A stretch of DNA of 64,000 bases from UBA11606 sp964504305 (lineage in GTDB: Bacteria > Actinomycetota > Acidimicrobiia > Acidimicrobiales > Aldehydirespiratoraceae), in NCBI GenBank assembly GCA_964504305.1, contig CAZDEB010000006.1:124001-188000 (forward strand), given 5' to 3'. Positions within the stretch are counted from its first letter, which is position 1. Each line of letters begins with the position of its first letter. Below, piece after piece: positions 26,820-35,261 of the stretch. The position numbers and the translations under genes were made by a program. Under the pieces are notes generated by a model. The model made no database searches and was not told where the DNA came from. It was given only the letters and a program-made list of their open reading frames with translations.

Positions 26820-28354
26820 GATTCGTCTCCATTGTCGGTGGTGGCCACACTTGCGCCGGTCATGTAGCTGCCGAGTTCTCGGGGTGTGATGGTCTCGGGG
26901 TCGAGGGTGGCGACCAACTGACCCTTGTACATGACGACGATCGTGTCGGAAAGGCCGATCAGTTCGTCGAGGTCGGCCGAGATCAGCAGGGTCGCCATAC
27001 CCGCGGCTCGAGCTTGGCGGATGTCGTCCCATACGGCCGCTTGGGCCCCGACATCGATTCCTCGCGTCGGGTGGCTGGCGATCAAGAGGTTTGGTTCTGA
27101 CGACATTTCGCGCCCGATGATGAGCTTTTGCTGGTTGCCGCCCGACAACGCATAAGCGGGAACGTCGATATCGGGGGTGCGCACGTCGAAGTCGGAACGG
27201 ATCTCTTCGGTGCGTTGCCTCGCTCCGTCTCTGTCGAACCAGAGACCTTTGGAGAACGGTGGGCCGGTCTGATGGCCGAGCGCGGCGTTTTCCCAGAGCG
27301 GAGCGGCGAGAATCAGCCCCTCTTCGTGGCGGTCTTGGGGGACGTAGCCGATGCCGGACTCGCGGCGGTGACGAACCGAGGCTTTGGTGATGTCGTCCCC
27401 GAGCAACGTGACCGTACCGTGGTCGATGGGGTGGGTGCCGATGATGGCGTTGACCAGTTCGTTCTGGCCGTTGCCTTCGACCCCGGCCACACCAACGATT
27501 TCGCCTCGGTGGACCCGAAGGCTGACGGCGTCGACTGCTGGTCGGTCGTCGGCGTCGAGCACCGTGAGTTCGGTGACGTCGAGGGCGACTTCTTCGGTGA
27601 CGGTTGAAAGCGATGTTTGGGGGGTGGGTAGCTCGGAACCGACCATGAGTTCGGCAAGATCACCAGTGGTTACGTCGGCGGGGTTGACCGTGGCAACGGT
27701 GCGGCCCTGTCGCAGGACGGTGATGGCATCGGCGATCTCGAGCACTTCTTCGAGTTTGTGATCGATGAACAAAATGGTTGTGCCCGCGGCCTTCAGTTCG
27801 CGCATGTTGCGAAACAGTTCGTCGACTTCTTGTGGCACCAACACCGCCGTCGGTTCGTCGAGGATCAGGATCTTGGCCCCGCGGTAAAGGACTTTGATGA
27901 TCTCGACGCGTTGTCGCTCACCAACTTCGAGCGACTCGACCAGGTCGTCGGGATCGATTGTGAGCCCGTAGGCATCGCCGACCTCGTGAAGGTGGGCGCG
28001 AGCGGTGGCCATGTCGATCCGGTTGCCCGACAGCATCGGTTCGGCGCCGAGAATCACGTTCTCGAGAACCGTTAGCTGGGCGGCCAGCATGAAGTGCTGA
28101 TGAACCATGCCGATCCCGGCGTCGATGGCTTCGCTCGGGGAGGCGAACGAAACCTCTTTGCCGCCTACGGTCATGGTGCCGGCGTCGGGGCCCTGCATGC
28201 CGTACAGGATCTTCATCAGAGTGGATTTCCCGGCTCCGTTCTCGCCGCACACGGCGTGGATCTCGCCCTCTTCGACTCGCAGATGGACGTCGTCGTTCGC
28301 GATGACCCCCGGGAAGCGTTTGGTGATGCCAGTGAGTTCGATCGCGGTCGTCAT
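26816..28354 (-). CDS. BMP-type ABC transporter ATP-binding protein (two NBDs)
   Basis: A 512-residue ATPase with two nucleotide-binding domains. NBD1 has GENGAGKST, VGERQRVEI and ILILDEPTAVL. NBD2 has a degenerate Walker A (GVEGNGQNEL) but an intact LSGGNQQKLIIGRE and TRGIDVGAQ; this asymmetry is usual for sugar/nucleoside type ATPases. ATG 28354 has AGAGGA upstream. It follows the binding protein gene after a strong hairpin (28392-28418), which may lower its expression relative to the binding protein. Confidence 0.93.
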   Translation of the reverse strand: MTTAIELTGITKRFPGVIANDDVHLRVEEGEIHAVCGENGAGKSTLMKILYGMQGPDAGTMTVGGKEVSFASPSEAIDAGIGMVHQHFMLAAQLTVLENVILGAEPMLSGNRIDMATARAHLHEVGDAYGLTIDPDDLVESLEVGERQRVEIIKVLYRGAKILILDEPTAVLVPQEVDELFRNMRELKAAGTTILFIDHKLEEVLEIADAITVLRQGRTVATVNPADVTTGDLAELMVGSELPTPQTSLSTVTEEVALDVTELTVLDADDRPAVDAVSLRVHRGEIVGVAGVEGNGQNELVNAIIGTHPIDHGTVTLLGDDITKASVRHRRESGIGYVPQDRHEEGLILAAPLWENAALGHQTGPPFSKGLWFDRDGARQRTEEIRSDFDVRTPDIDVPAYALSGGNQQKLIIGREMSSEPNLLIASHPTRGIDVGAQAAVWDDIRQARAAGMATLLISADLDELIGLSDTIVVMYKGQLVATLDPETITPRELGSYMTGASVATTDNGDES

Positions 28355-28391
28355 GTTGATCCTCTGCGGTGGATGCGGGTGAAAACGTAGG

Positions 28392-28418
28392 CGGGGCCGG
28401 GAATATATCCCGGCCCCG
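28392..28418 (-). terminator. Intercistronic hairpin between binding-protein and ATPase genes
   Basis: A perfect 11-bp stem, CGGGGCCGGGA (28392-28402) with TCCCGGCCCCG (28408-28418), and a 5-nt AT loop. Read on the minus strand it lies after the binding-protein stop and before the ATPase start; TTTT follows only after about 5 bases. It fits a partial terminator or 3' mRNA stabiliser that raises the binding protein over the membrane components, as known for other ABC operons. The structure is seen; the role is inferred. Confidence 0.7.
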
Positions 28419-28447
28419 TCGCTCACGTCATATTGTGGGTTACCGGA

Positions 28448-29512
28448 TCAGGCTTGCGTCGGATCGGTCGGTACCACAATGTCGCCATCGACGATCTGCT
28501 GTTTGAGATCGTCGAGCTGGCCGGTGATGTCGTCGATGAAGCCACCGCTGGTGGAGTAACCCACGCCGTCAACGGAAAGGTCGTAGCGCTGTTCGCCGGG
28601 ACCGAAGGTGCCGTCGATCTGGGCCTTGATGATCTCGAACACGGCAACGTCGACACGCTTGAGCATCGAGGTCAGCACGTATTCCTTGAGGTCGTCGCCG
28701 ACGGTGTTGTACTGGTCGGAGTCGACGCCGATGCCCCAAACCTTGGAGCCGGACGCTTCAGAAACTTCCTGAGCGGCCTGGAACATGCCAGTGCCGGTAC
28801 CGCCCGCGGCGGCGTAGATGATGTCGGCGCCGGCGTCGTACATGGCGAGTGCAGTTTCGCGACCAGCGGCGGGATCGTTGAAGCCGTCGAAGTTCGGGAA
28901 CTCGGTGATGTACTCGGAGATGATCTCGATATCGGGGTTGATCGCCTTGGCGCCGGCGATGTAGCCCGCCTCGAACTTCTCGATCAGACCAAAGCAGCAG
29001 ACCCCACCGATGAAGCCGATGGTTCCGGTTTCGCTCTTGAGCGCGGCGGCCGCACCAACGAGGTAGGAGCCCTGTTCTTCGGAGAAGACGAGGCCGGCGA
29101 TGTTGTCGGCGTACGGGGCCGGCGCGTCGCCGGAGAAGTCGAGCATCGACGAGTCGATCACACCAAAGTTGGTTTCGGGGGTGGCGGTGCCGACTTCGGC
29201 AACGTCGCCCTCGAACAAGAACCCAACGGCAACAACGATGTCGCTTGATTCAGACTGGAGCTGAAGCAACTCGGCTCGGTTGGAGCCGTCGTCGTTGGGG
29301 GTGACCTTGGACACCGATACTCCGAGTTCGTCCGCGGCGCGGGTGAGGCCGGCCGCAGCGGAGTCGTTGAATGACAGGTCGCCTTCGCCGGTGGTGTCAA
29401 AGACCAGACCTACGCTGACGTCGGACCCAGCGCCATCGTCGCTGCCGCATGCGGCGGCCACGAGCGAGAACGACATGAGCACGGCCAGCAGAACACTAAA
29501 TTGCTTGCGCAT
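28448..29512 (-). CDS. BMP family ABC transporter substrate-binding lipoprotein
   Basis: A solute-binding protein of 354 residues in the BmpA/PnrA (basic membrane protein) family, which binds purine nucleosides in studied members. From ATG 29512 there is a lipoprotein signal, SLVAAACGS, with lipidation at Cys22. Family segments: LVFDTTGEGDLSFNDSA near the start, VDSSMLDFSG, FSEEQGSYLVGAAAAL, TGTIGFIGGV and WGIGVDSDQY. GGAGGG precedes the start. It heads the operon down to 22979. Nucleoside specificity is family knowledge; the ligand is not certain. Confidence 0.93.
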   Translation of the reverse strand: MRKQFSVLLAVLMSFSLVAAACGSDDGAGSDVSVGLVFDTTGEGDLSFNDSAAAGLTRAADELGVSVSKVTPNDDGSNRAELLQLQSESSDIVVAVGFLFEGDVAEVGTATPETNFGVIDSSMLDFSGDAPAPYADNIAGLVFSEEQGSYLVGAAAALKSETGTIGFIGGVCCFGLIEKFEAGYIAGAKAINPDIEIISEYITEFPNFDGFNDPAAGRETALAMYDAGADIIYAAAGGTGTGMFQAAQEVSEASGSKVWGIGVDSDQYNTVGDDLKEYVLTSMLKRVDVAVFEIIKAQIDGTFGPGEQRYDLSVDGVGYSTSGGFIDDITGQLDDLKQQIVDGDIVVPTDPTQA

Positions 29513-29682
29513 GAACCCTCCAGGTCGCGCGGGTGGCGACCGATTCGTATCAACCGGGCCGACAGTCGGCTCCGGTGGTAGCAGAACGCTAGCGCCATAG
29601 TTTGGGCCTTGCTCAGGTGGGACCGCGTAATTCTCGTTCCGTGGCGTTATCCACAGACCTCGCCAAAAAGGTTGGCTCGCGG
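29513..29682 (-). promoter_or_regulatory. Promoter region of the BMP transporter operon
   Basis: The 170-bp gap holds a -10-like TAGCGT on the minus strand (29591-29586). The same hexamer precedes bS22, the Rpf-like gene and the MFS gene in this window. It would give a 5' UTR of about 65 bases with a good Shine-Dalgarno. TGAGCA about 18 bases upstream is a weak -35. A consensus DnaA-box 9-mer (TTATCCACA, 29647-29655) is also present but single. No riboswitch was recognised. Confidence 0.4.
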
Positions 29683-30636
29683 CTAGTAGTAGACGCAGCG
29701 GCTGCGATGTCGGGGGATTGCCTTGTAGCGGGGCTGAGCGCCGAGATTCCACAACGTGTTGTCGAGGGTCCCGACGGTGACAGAGCGGGTCGGCATCGCC
29801 GCCGCTAGTTGTTCCACCGCGGTTACGCCACACGCTCGAATTTCGACTTCTGGTTCGGAGCCCACCGCGATGTCGTCGGCGCCATTTATGCGAGCGAGTA
29901 AGTCTTGGGAGAACTCGAGCACACCCTCGACTCGCAACACGTGCGGCACGAGGTTGTCGGCAAACATGGTGAGTTGGGCGATGTCGTCGAATCGGCCGAG
30001 CCCTTGGCCTCCGAACGCTACCGCGAGGTCTTGCACGGTGATCTGGGCCCGTTTGTAGAGGTAGACCTTGCCGCGGCGGTGGGCGTGAACGTCTCGGTAA
30101 AAGGGCATGTCGGTGAGCGAAGCCGCCAAGGCCGCGGCTTCGTGGTCGGCTGATTCGATCAGGCCGACGAAACTGCCGTCGGTGTTGCGGTCGACGAACT
30201 CGGCCAGGTCTCGCAGGGCCAGCGTGAACAGCTCCATCAGTTCCTGGGCCGGGGAACCGTCGAGGCTCTGGCCAAACGTCGCGGCCCATTGATCGACGGT
30301 GCGTTCGCCGAGCTTCGAGGTGGTGATGGCGCCGTTCTCGTCGATCCAGTCTCGCAGGCTGGCCGCCACGGTGTGGTAGCCGCTGTGCCCGGGGCGCTTT
30401 TTGAGGTACGGGAAGTAGCCGGATCCGAAGTTGATCGCATCGAGGGTGAGCACAAACGCCGCGGTCGATTCGGCATCGCCGATCGGTTCTTGGCCGGGGT
30501 CGTTGGCTGGTAGGTCGAGATCGACCCGGCCGGCAAAGTCGGCCAACGCGTCGGGGTTGATACGGACATGGCTACTTGCCGACGCAACAGCCGCGCAGCT
30601 CTCGCGTATCTGGTCGAAGAATGTGGGGTCAGCCAT
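29683..30636 (-). CDS. Queuosine salvage protein (DUF2419, queuosine 5'-phosphate N-glycosylase family)
   Basis: The family (human QNG1/C9orf64) releases queuine base from queuosine 5'-monophosphate for reuse in tRNA. The 317-residue reading from ATG 30636 has LDAINFGSGYFPYLKKRPGH (the DALNF-type motif), SGYHTVAASL, and QLTMFADNLVPHVLRVEG, and then GSEPEVEIRACGVTAVEQL, all matching family blocks. It overlaps the ABM gene by 8 bases. No other queuosine genes are in the window, so whether the base is inserted by a Tgt enzyme here is unknown. It lies directly before the BMP transporter operon. Confidence 0.83.
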   Translation of the reverse strand: MADPTFFDQIRESCAAVASASSHVRINPDALADFAGRVDLDLPANDPGQEPIGDAESTAAFVLTLDAINFGSGYFPYLKKRPGHSGYHTVAASLRDWIDENGAITTSKLGERTVDQWAATFGQSLDGSPAQELMELFTLALRDLAEFVDRNTDGSFVGLIESADHEAAALAASLTDMPFYRDVHAHRRGKVYLYKRAQITVQDLAVAFGGQGLGRFDDIAQLTMFADNLVPHVLRVEGVLEFSQDLLARINGADDIAVGSEPEVEIRACGVTAVEQLAAAMPTRSVTVGTLDNTLWNLGAQPRYKAIPRHRSRCVYY

Positions 30637-30961
30637 CGACGGGTCGCATAAAGCTTGCGGCGCGTTGCACGTTGGCAACCCTCAGTTCGTACCACTCGTA
30701 CCAGTCGGCGCGACCCTTGGCTTGAGTATCGAGATGTTCGGGGTGGGTTCGCCATCTCTCGACGGCGGCCTCGTCTTGCCAGTACGAGACCGTTATGCCG
30801 GTGCCGTTGTGGTCGCGAGCCGTTTCGACACCGACGAAACCCGGTATCTCGCGGGCCAGTTCGACCATACGAGCGGCCGTCGCGTCGTAGCGGGCATCGT
30901 CGCCGGGGGTGCGTTGACTGGTGAAGATCACCGCGAGATAAGGAGGGTCAGGCGTTGTCAT
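30629..30961 (-). CDS. Antibiotic biosynthesis monooxygenase (ABM) domain protein
   Basis: A single ABM dimeric alpha/beta-barrel domain, 110 residues. Visible are YLAVIFTSQRT at the first strand, AREIPGFVGVETARDHNGTGITVSYWQDEAAVERWRTHPEHL (typical PGF...SYW...W...H pattern, residues about 37-79). The fold is used by small oxygenases without cofactors and heme-degrading enzymes; the substrate is unknown. It sits between the acyl-CoA synthetase and queuosine salvage genes. Confidence 0.85.
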   Translation of the reverse strand: MTTPDPPYLAVIFTSQRTPGDDARYDATAARMVELAREIPGFVGVETARDHNGTGITVSYWQDEAAVERWRTHPEHLDTQAKGRADWYEWYELRVANVQRAASFMRPVDG

Positions 30962-30970
30962 GGCCGGACT

Positions 30971-32428
30971 CTAGAGGCCCCGGGCCCGCCGCCACGCCGA
31001 GTATTGCGCCATGTGATGAAGCGACCTGACGGCCCGGCCCGCCGACGGGTGACACAGTTTTCCGGCCGCGCGCAGCGCCGCCGGGGCCGGGTTGTTCGGG
31101 TCGGCAGTGGCCAGTTCGGTCGCCACGACGATAGGGGTTCCGGTGGCTGCGGAAACCTCGGCGGCGGCTTGGCCATAACGGGCATCTTGGCGTTCGTGGA
31201 AGTCGACGATGCGTTCGAGTCCGTGATCGGGATAGAACTGGCCGCGGCGCATCATCGCCGCGGTGTTGGATTGGATGCCGACGCCGAGCATCACCACTCC
31301 GTCGACATCGGGGTGTTCGGCGACCATCTGAAGGATCTCGGGGATGGTGTCTCGGGTCTCTCCGCCGGCCATGTCAATCGGATTGTTCTTGCTCCACCGT
31401 GGGGGCAGTTTGGCGTCGATGGCCTGCATGAGGTCGTCGGGCAGTTTGGTGGCGTGGAGTCGGGTGTCGGCCATTGCGTCGACGGCGGCCACCCCCCAAC
31501 CGCCAACAGAGGTAACAACTACGACTCGGTCGCCGCTCGGCAGCGGCTGGGTTGCGAAAGTGGCCGCGGTCTCGAATGCTTCTTCGACGTCGCGGGCCCG
31601 GATGAGGCCGGCTTGGCGGCACATGCCGTCGAACACCGCGTCGTCGCTGGCGAGGGCGCCGGTGTGAGATGCCGCGGCGCGGGCCCCAGCCGCCGACGCT
31701 CCACCTTTGACCACCACGATAGGTTTCTGTTCGGCGAGTGGTCTGATTCTTTCGAACATTTCGCGTCCGTCATCGACCGACTCGACGTAGATGAGGCTCA
31801 TCGCCGTCTCGGGGTCGTCGGTGAAGTATTCGAGAAAGTCGGCGATGCCAAGGACCGAGGCGTTGCCCGCGGCAACGGCTCGTGAGACGCCGACCCCGGT
31901 GTGACCGGCCATGTTGAGAAATGACGACACGAGGTTCCCCGACTGGCTGGCGATGGCAATTCGGCCAGCTGGCGCGTAGGGCGCCACAATCTGGGCGCAC
32001 ATTTTGGAAGGCGTCGAAACCACCCCTTGACCATTTGGTCCCGCGAGCGCGATGCCGAGTTCGCGGCACAACGCGACGAGTCGTTGCTCGGCTTCGGCCC
32101 CTTCCGGCCCGGCCTCTCGGTAGCCGCCGGCCGCGCAAAACGCCGCGGTCACGCCTTTGCCGGCCGCCTGGCGCAGCAGATTCTCGTTGATCGAGGTGGG
32201 CGTGCAGATGAACACCATGTCGGCCGCGCCTTCGGGCACTTCGTCGATCGAACCAAGCACCGGAACGCCGAGCACCTCTCCTGGTTCGCGGCCCACCGGA
32301 AACACCGCTCCTTCGTAACCGCTGACCAAAATGTTGTGCAGCGTGACGAACCCGAATTTGCCCGGATGGTTGGACACTCCGGTGATGATGATGCCCTTGG
32401 GATCAAAAAGTGCGCTCAGGTTGGTCAC
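30971..32428 (-). CDS. ADP-forming acyl-CoA synthetase, CoA-binding (alpha) subunit
   Basis: 485 residues with a CoA-binding Rossmann domain (8-130: IIITGVSNHPGKFG, VFICTPTSIN) and two succinyl-CoA-ligase-like domains. The phosphohistidine is His255 in ASHTGALASDDAVFD. SQSGNLVSSF lies at 161-170. GPNCLG of most members is GPNGQG here. With the separate ATP-grasp subunit encoded just upstream it forms an acetate-CoA-ligase-type enzyme that interconverts acyl-CoA and acid plus ATP. The acyl substrate is not known. GTG 32428 overlaps the beta subunit stop (GTGA). Confidence 0.88.
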   Translation of the reverse strand: MTNLSALFDPKGIIITGVSNHPGKFGFVTLHNILVSGYEGAVFPVGREPGEVLGVPVLGSIDEVPEGAADMVFICTPTSINENLLRQAAGKGVTAAFCAAGGYREAGPEGAEAEQRLVALCRELGIALAGPNGQGVVSTPSKMCAQIVAPYAPAGRIAIASQSGNLVSSFLNMAGHTGVGVSRAVAAGNASVLGIADFLEYFTDDPETAMSLIYVESVDDGREMFERIRPLAEQKPIVVVKGGASAAGARAAASHTGALASDDAVFDGMCRQAGLIRARDVEEAFETAATFATQPLPSGDRVVVVTSVGGWGVAAVDAMADTRLHATKLPDDLMQAIDAKLPPRWSKNNPIDMAGGETRDTIPEILQMVAEHPDVDGVVMLGVGIQSNTAAMMRRGQFYPDHGLERIVDFHERQDARYGQAAAEVSAATGTPIVVATELATADPNNPAPAALRAAGKLCHPSAGRAVRSLHHMAQYSAWRRARGL

Positions 32429-33102
32429 GACGCCGCCCTATCTGTGAGGTCGGGGTCGTCGTACTCGAGTAGCGCGTCGACGGCCATCGGTTTTCCGTCG
32501 ACCAGGATCAGTGGGTTGAGGTCGGCCGACACCAGGCCGGGTTCGTTGGCGCCGAGGTTGGCCAGAGCCACCAGCGCGTCGACGAGCGCGGCGCGGTCGA
32601 CGGCCGGTTCGCCTCGAAACTCGTCGAACAGACGCTGAGTCGCCAGATCGTCGATCATTTCCGAGGCGTCGACTTCGGTGATCGGCACGAGCCGAAAGCT
32701 CACGTCGCGGATCGCCTCGGCCAAGATCCCGCCCACGCCGACCATGATGGTCATGCCGAATTGTGGATCGTTGTTCAGCCCGGCGATCAGTTCCCGGTTG
32801 CCGGCGACCATCGTCGACACCAACACTTCGACATCGCCGTCATCGGGACGGGCCGCGGCCAATAGTTCGTCGCACGCCGCGCCCAGCGCCTGCTCGTCGG
32901 CCAGTTTGAGTTTGACCAGCCCTCGCTCGGTTTTGTGAGCGATGGCCCGGCCGCACAACTTGGCCACGACCGGGTAGGCGATCTGGTTTGTGGCCATCGC
33001 CTCGACGATGGCATTGGTTGATTGGCCGGTAACAAACGGCGAGACGGCCACGCCGTAGTCAGAAACGATCCGGCGCGATTCGGCTTCGGAGAGAGTGGTC
33101 AC
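32425..33102 (-). CDS. ADP-forming acyl-CoA synthetase, ATP-grasp (beta) subunit
   Basis: An ATP-grasp_5 domain of 225 residues. It shows YPVVAKLCGRAIAHKTERGLVKL (nucleotide-binding Lys and the H-K segment), EVLVSTMVAGNRELIAGLNNDPQFG, MVGVGGILAEAIRDVSFRLVP and a final SADLNPLIL. It is the partner of the alpha subunit downstream; both are short forms of a protein often fused. GTG 33102 overlaps the galactokinase stop by 4 bases, so translation is probably coupled. Confidence 0.88.
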   Translation of the reverse strand: MTTLSEAESRRIVSDYGVAVSPFVTGQSTNAIVEAMATNQIAYPVVAKLCGRAIAHKTERGLVKLKLADEQALGAACDELLAAARPDDGDVEVLVSTMVAGNRELIAGLNNDPQFGMTIMVGVGGILAEAIRDVSFRLVPITEVDASEMIDDLATQRLFDEFRGEPAVDRAALVDALVALANLGANEPGLVSADLNPLILVDGKPMAVDALLEYDDPDLTDRAAS

Positions 33103-34271
33103 GCATGGAGTTGTAACACGCGCGCCCCGGCAGCAGGCGAAACCGGCAGGAACGCTGGAGGATCCGATGCCGGTTGGGCGGCCGGTGGCGTGTATCGGCT
33201 CGCCATGTGAGCGACGAAGCTATCGACCATGTTGGTGTGCACGAGTGCAATCGCCGCGCCGGCGAATCCTCCACCGGTCATGCGGGCCCCGACACAACCG
33301 GGCCCGCTAGAGGCAACATCGACAATTTTGTCGAGCGCCGGGCCAGACACTTCAAAGTCGTCTCTGAGCGAAGCGTGACTCTCGTGCATCAGCTTCCCGA
33401 ACAACTCGATGTTGTTGTCGGCGGCGGCTTGGGCCGCGTCGAGGGTGCGCTGGTTTTCGGTGATCACGTGGCGGGCTTTGGCCCGGTCGCCGGGGTCGAG
33501 GTCGGCGGCGCCGAGCAGGCCAAGGGTGGCGTCGCGCAACGCCGCCACACCGAGAGTGTCGGCAACCCGCTCACAAGCGCGGCGGCGTGCCGCGTACTCG
33601 GAGTCGACGAGTCCGCGGCGGGTACCGGTGTCGAGGATGACGACTGTGGCCCCTTCGACGAGTCTGACCGGTCGGCTGCTGAGGTCTCGACAGTCGATCA
33701 GGCTCGCGTGGCCCGCTTGGCCGGTGGCACAAATGAGTTGATCCATGATCCCCGATGGCACCCCGATGATCGTGTTCTCGACGTGCTGGCCCATTTGGGC
33801 CATCTCGATGGGCGGTATCGAGTGATCAGCCAACGTTGCGATCACCAACCCGGCTGCCATTTCGAGGGCGGCCGACGACGACAGTGACGATCCGGGGATG
33901 TCGCTGACCACGGTGGCGTTCCATCCCGACGTGATTACACCGCTTGCCGCGATGGTCGAATCCATGCCGTGGAGGTACCGCGCCCAGCCGGGCGACCGGC
34001 GTGCGTCGCTGTCCAGGTCGGTTTCGACCGTGCCGAACCGTTCCGAGTCGGCCACCAACCGGCGGTCGGTGCGTCGACTCGCAGCGATGACGGTCCCGTG
34101 ACCGATAGCCATCGGAAGCACGAACCCGGCGTTGTAATCGGTGTGATCGCCGATCAGGTTGACTCGCCCAGGGGCCACCGCCACCACGTCGACCGGGGCC
34201 GCGAACCGATCGTGGTGAAGCTGTACCGCCCGATCCCCGAGCGGGTGTGCGGACTGCGGGTTGCGGTTCAC
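33099..34271 (-). CDS. galK: Galactokinase (GHMP kinase)
   Basis: GalK phosphorylates galactose at C1. The GTG at 34271 gives 390 residues. Galactokinase signature GRVNLIGDHTDYN (35-47) has Asp in place of the usual Glu of GEHTDYN. ATP motif: PGSSLSSSAALE; C-terminal GHMP motif: ARMTGGGFAGAAIAL. MDQLICATG also fits. No galT, galE or sugar transporter gene is nearby; instead it overlaps a DCC protein gene upstream and an acyl-CoA synthetase gene downstream. Another GHMP sugar kinase role is possible. Confidence 0.87.
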   Translation of the reverse strand: MNRNPQSAHPLGDRAVQLHHDRFAAPVDVVAVAPGRVNLIGDHTDYNAGFVLPMAIGHGTVIAASRRTDRRLVADSERFGTVETDLDSDARRSPGWARYLHGMDSTIAASGVITSGWNATVVSDIPGSSLSSSAALEMAAGLVIATLADHSIPPIEMAQMGQHVENTIIGVPSGIMDQLICATGQAGHASLIDCRDLSSRPVRLVEGATVVILDTGTRRGLVDSEYAARRRACERVADTLGVAALRDATLGLLGAADLDPGDRAKARHVITENQRTLDAAQAAADNNIELFGKLMHESHASLRDDFEVSGPALDKIVDVASSGPGCVGARMTGGGFAGAAIALVHTNMVDSFVAHMASRYTPPAAQPASDPPAFLPVSPAAGARVLQLHA

Positions 34272-34651
34272 GGTCCGAGTCGGCAGGCCGGGGTGCCGCC
34301 GGGCAAGCGATGGCGATACTTGGCAACGAGCGCGTAGACCGCGCCGGCGACCCAACTGGTTGGACGATGCCGCATCAAGAAACCGACCGGTGACCACATG
34401 CCGCCGATCGAACTCAGAGCCTCAGACACCGCGGCATGCCCCCGCGATCGTGTTCCGTCGGCCTCTATCCACCATGCCGCGGTAGCAACATCGTCGAGCG
34501 ACAAACCCAGCTCGTCGATATCACACATTTGCCACGCGACCACCAGCTCGTTGCCAACGAGTCTGGCTTCGAACCATCGAGCGCAAGTCGAACAAAAAGC
34601 GCAATCGCCGTCGAACACGAGCCGGTTGATGGGTGCTGCAACTTCGCTCAC
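34268..34651 (-). CDS. DCC family thiol-disulfide oxidoreductase-like protein (DUF393)
   Basis: A 127-residue protein with the family motif FDGDCAFCSTCARWFEAR near the N-terminus (DxxCxxC) and the hydrophobic C-terminal helix region RPTSWVAGAVYALVAKYRHRLPG. Biochemical roles of this family are poorly known; a thioredoxin-like fold is assumed. GTG start 34651 lies 7 bases after TAGGCT with no Shine-Dalgarno, so it may head a leaderless operon running to 29683. Confidence 0.85.
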   Translation of the reverse strand: MSEVAAPINRLVFDGDCAFCSTCARWFEARLVGNELVVAWQMCDIDELGLSLDDVATAAWWIEADGTRSRGHAAVSEALSSIGGMWSPVGFLMRHRPTSWVAGAVYALVAKYRHRLPGGTPACRLGP

Positions 34652-34676
34652 AAAGTCGAGCCTACGACCTCGGCGG

Positions 34677-35192
34677 TTAGTGATCGAACGGGTCGTTACT
34701 GAGGATCTCGGCGGTCACACCGTGCTCAGGATGCGGTGCCGCGCCCTCGAAACCTTGTTGACGCCACGCGTCGTAGACCACGATCGATACGGCGTTGGCC
34801 AAGTTGAGACTGCGGTTGTTCGGCCGCATCGGGATCAACAGATGGTTCTCGGGCGCGATCAGCTCTTTGGCTTCGTCGGGCAGCCCCGCCCGTTCGGCGC
34901 CGAAAACCAAAACGTCGTCATCACCGAGCCCGGCATCGCAGTACCGCCGAGTAGCCGCTGACGTGAACGCGAAGCGGCGACCCGGCAGGTCGCCGAGCGT
35001 TTGCTCGAGCGAAGAATGAACCCGCACTTCGGCGTGCTCGTGGTAGTCGAGTCCGCCCCGTCGAAGCAAAGCGCTATCGAGGCTGAATCCCAGCGGTTCG
35101 ACCAAGTGCAAGGTCGCACCGGTGTTGGCGCACAGGCGAATGATGGCACCGGTGTTCGGTGCTATCTCGGGATGAACCAGGACGACATGCAC
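34677..35192 (-). CDS. trmL: tRNA (cytidine/uridine-34 2'-O)-methyltransferase TrmL
   Basis: A minimal SPOUT methyltransferase of 171 residues that methylates the wobble ribose in leucine tRNAs. It has VLVHPEIAPNTGAIIRLCANTG (N and R of motif 1), LVFGAERAGLPDE (motif 2) and the knot motif IPMRPNNRSLNLANAVSIVVYDAWRQ, closely matching TrmL. The GTG start follows TACGAT by 6 bases, suggesting leaderless initiation. The length is typical (about 155-170). Confidence 0.93.
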   Translation of the reverse strand: MHVVLVHPEIAPNTGAIIRLCANTGATLHLVEPLGFSLDSALLRRGGLDYHEHAEVRVHSSLEQTLGDLPGRRFAFTSAATRRYCDAGLGDDDVLVFGAERAGLPDEAKELIAPENHLLIPMRPNNRSLNLANAVSIVVYDAWRQQGFEGAAPHPEHGVTAEILSNDPFDH

Positions 35193-35261
35193 AAGCCGAT
35201 CGTAGGGCTTGGCGGCGCTATTTGGCGGCGGTCGAAAGACGACAGGCCGCCCGTCGAAAGA

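Noticed and set aside
29647..29655. Consensus DnaA box TTATCCACA
   Set aside because: Only one copy, no cluster, no AT-rich unwinding region and no dnaA/dnaN nearby. One match in 64 kb is close to chance.
28448..30289. A 613-residue reading of the binding-protein frame
   Set aside because: The first 260 residues run antisense-like through the queuosine salvage gene. The lipoprotein signal and Shine-Dalgarno fix the start at 29512.
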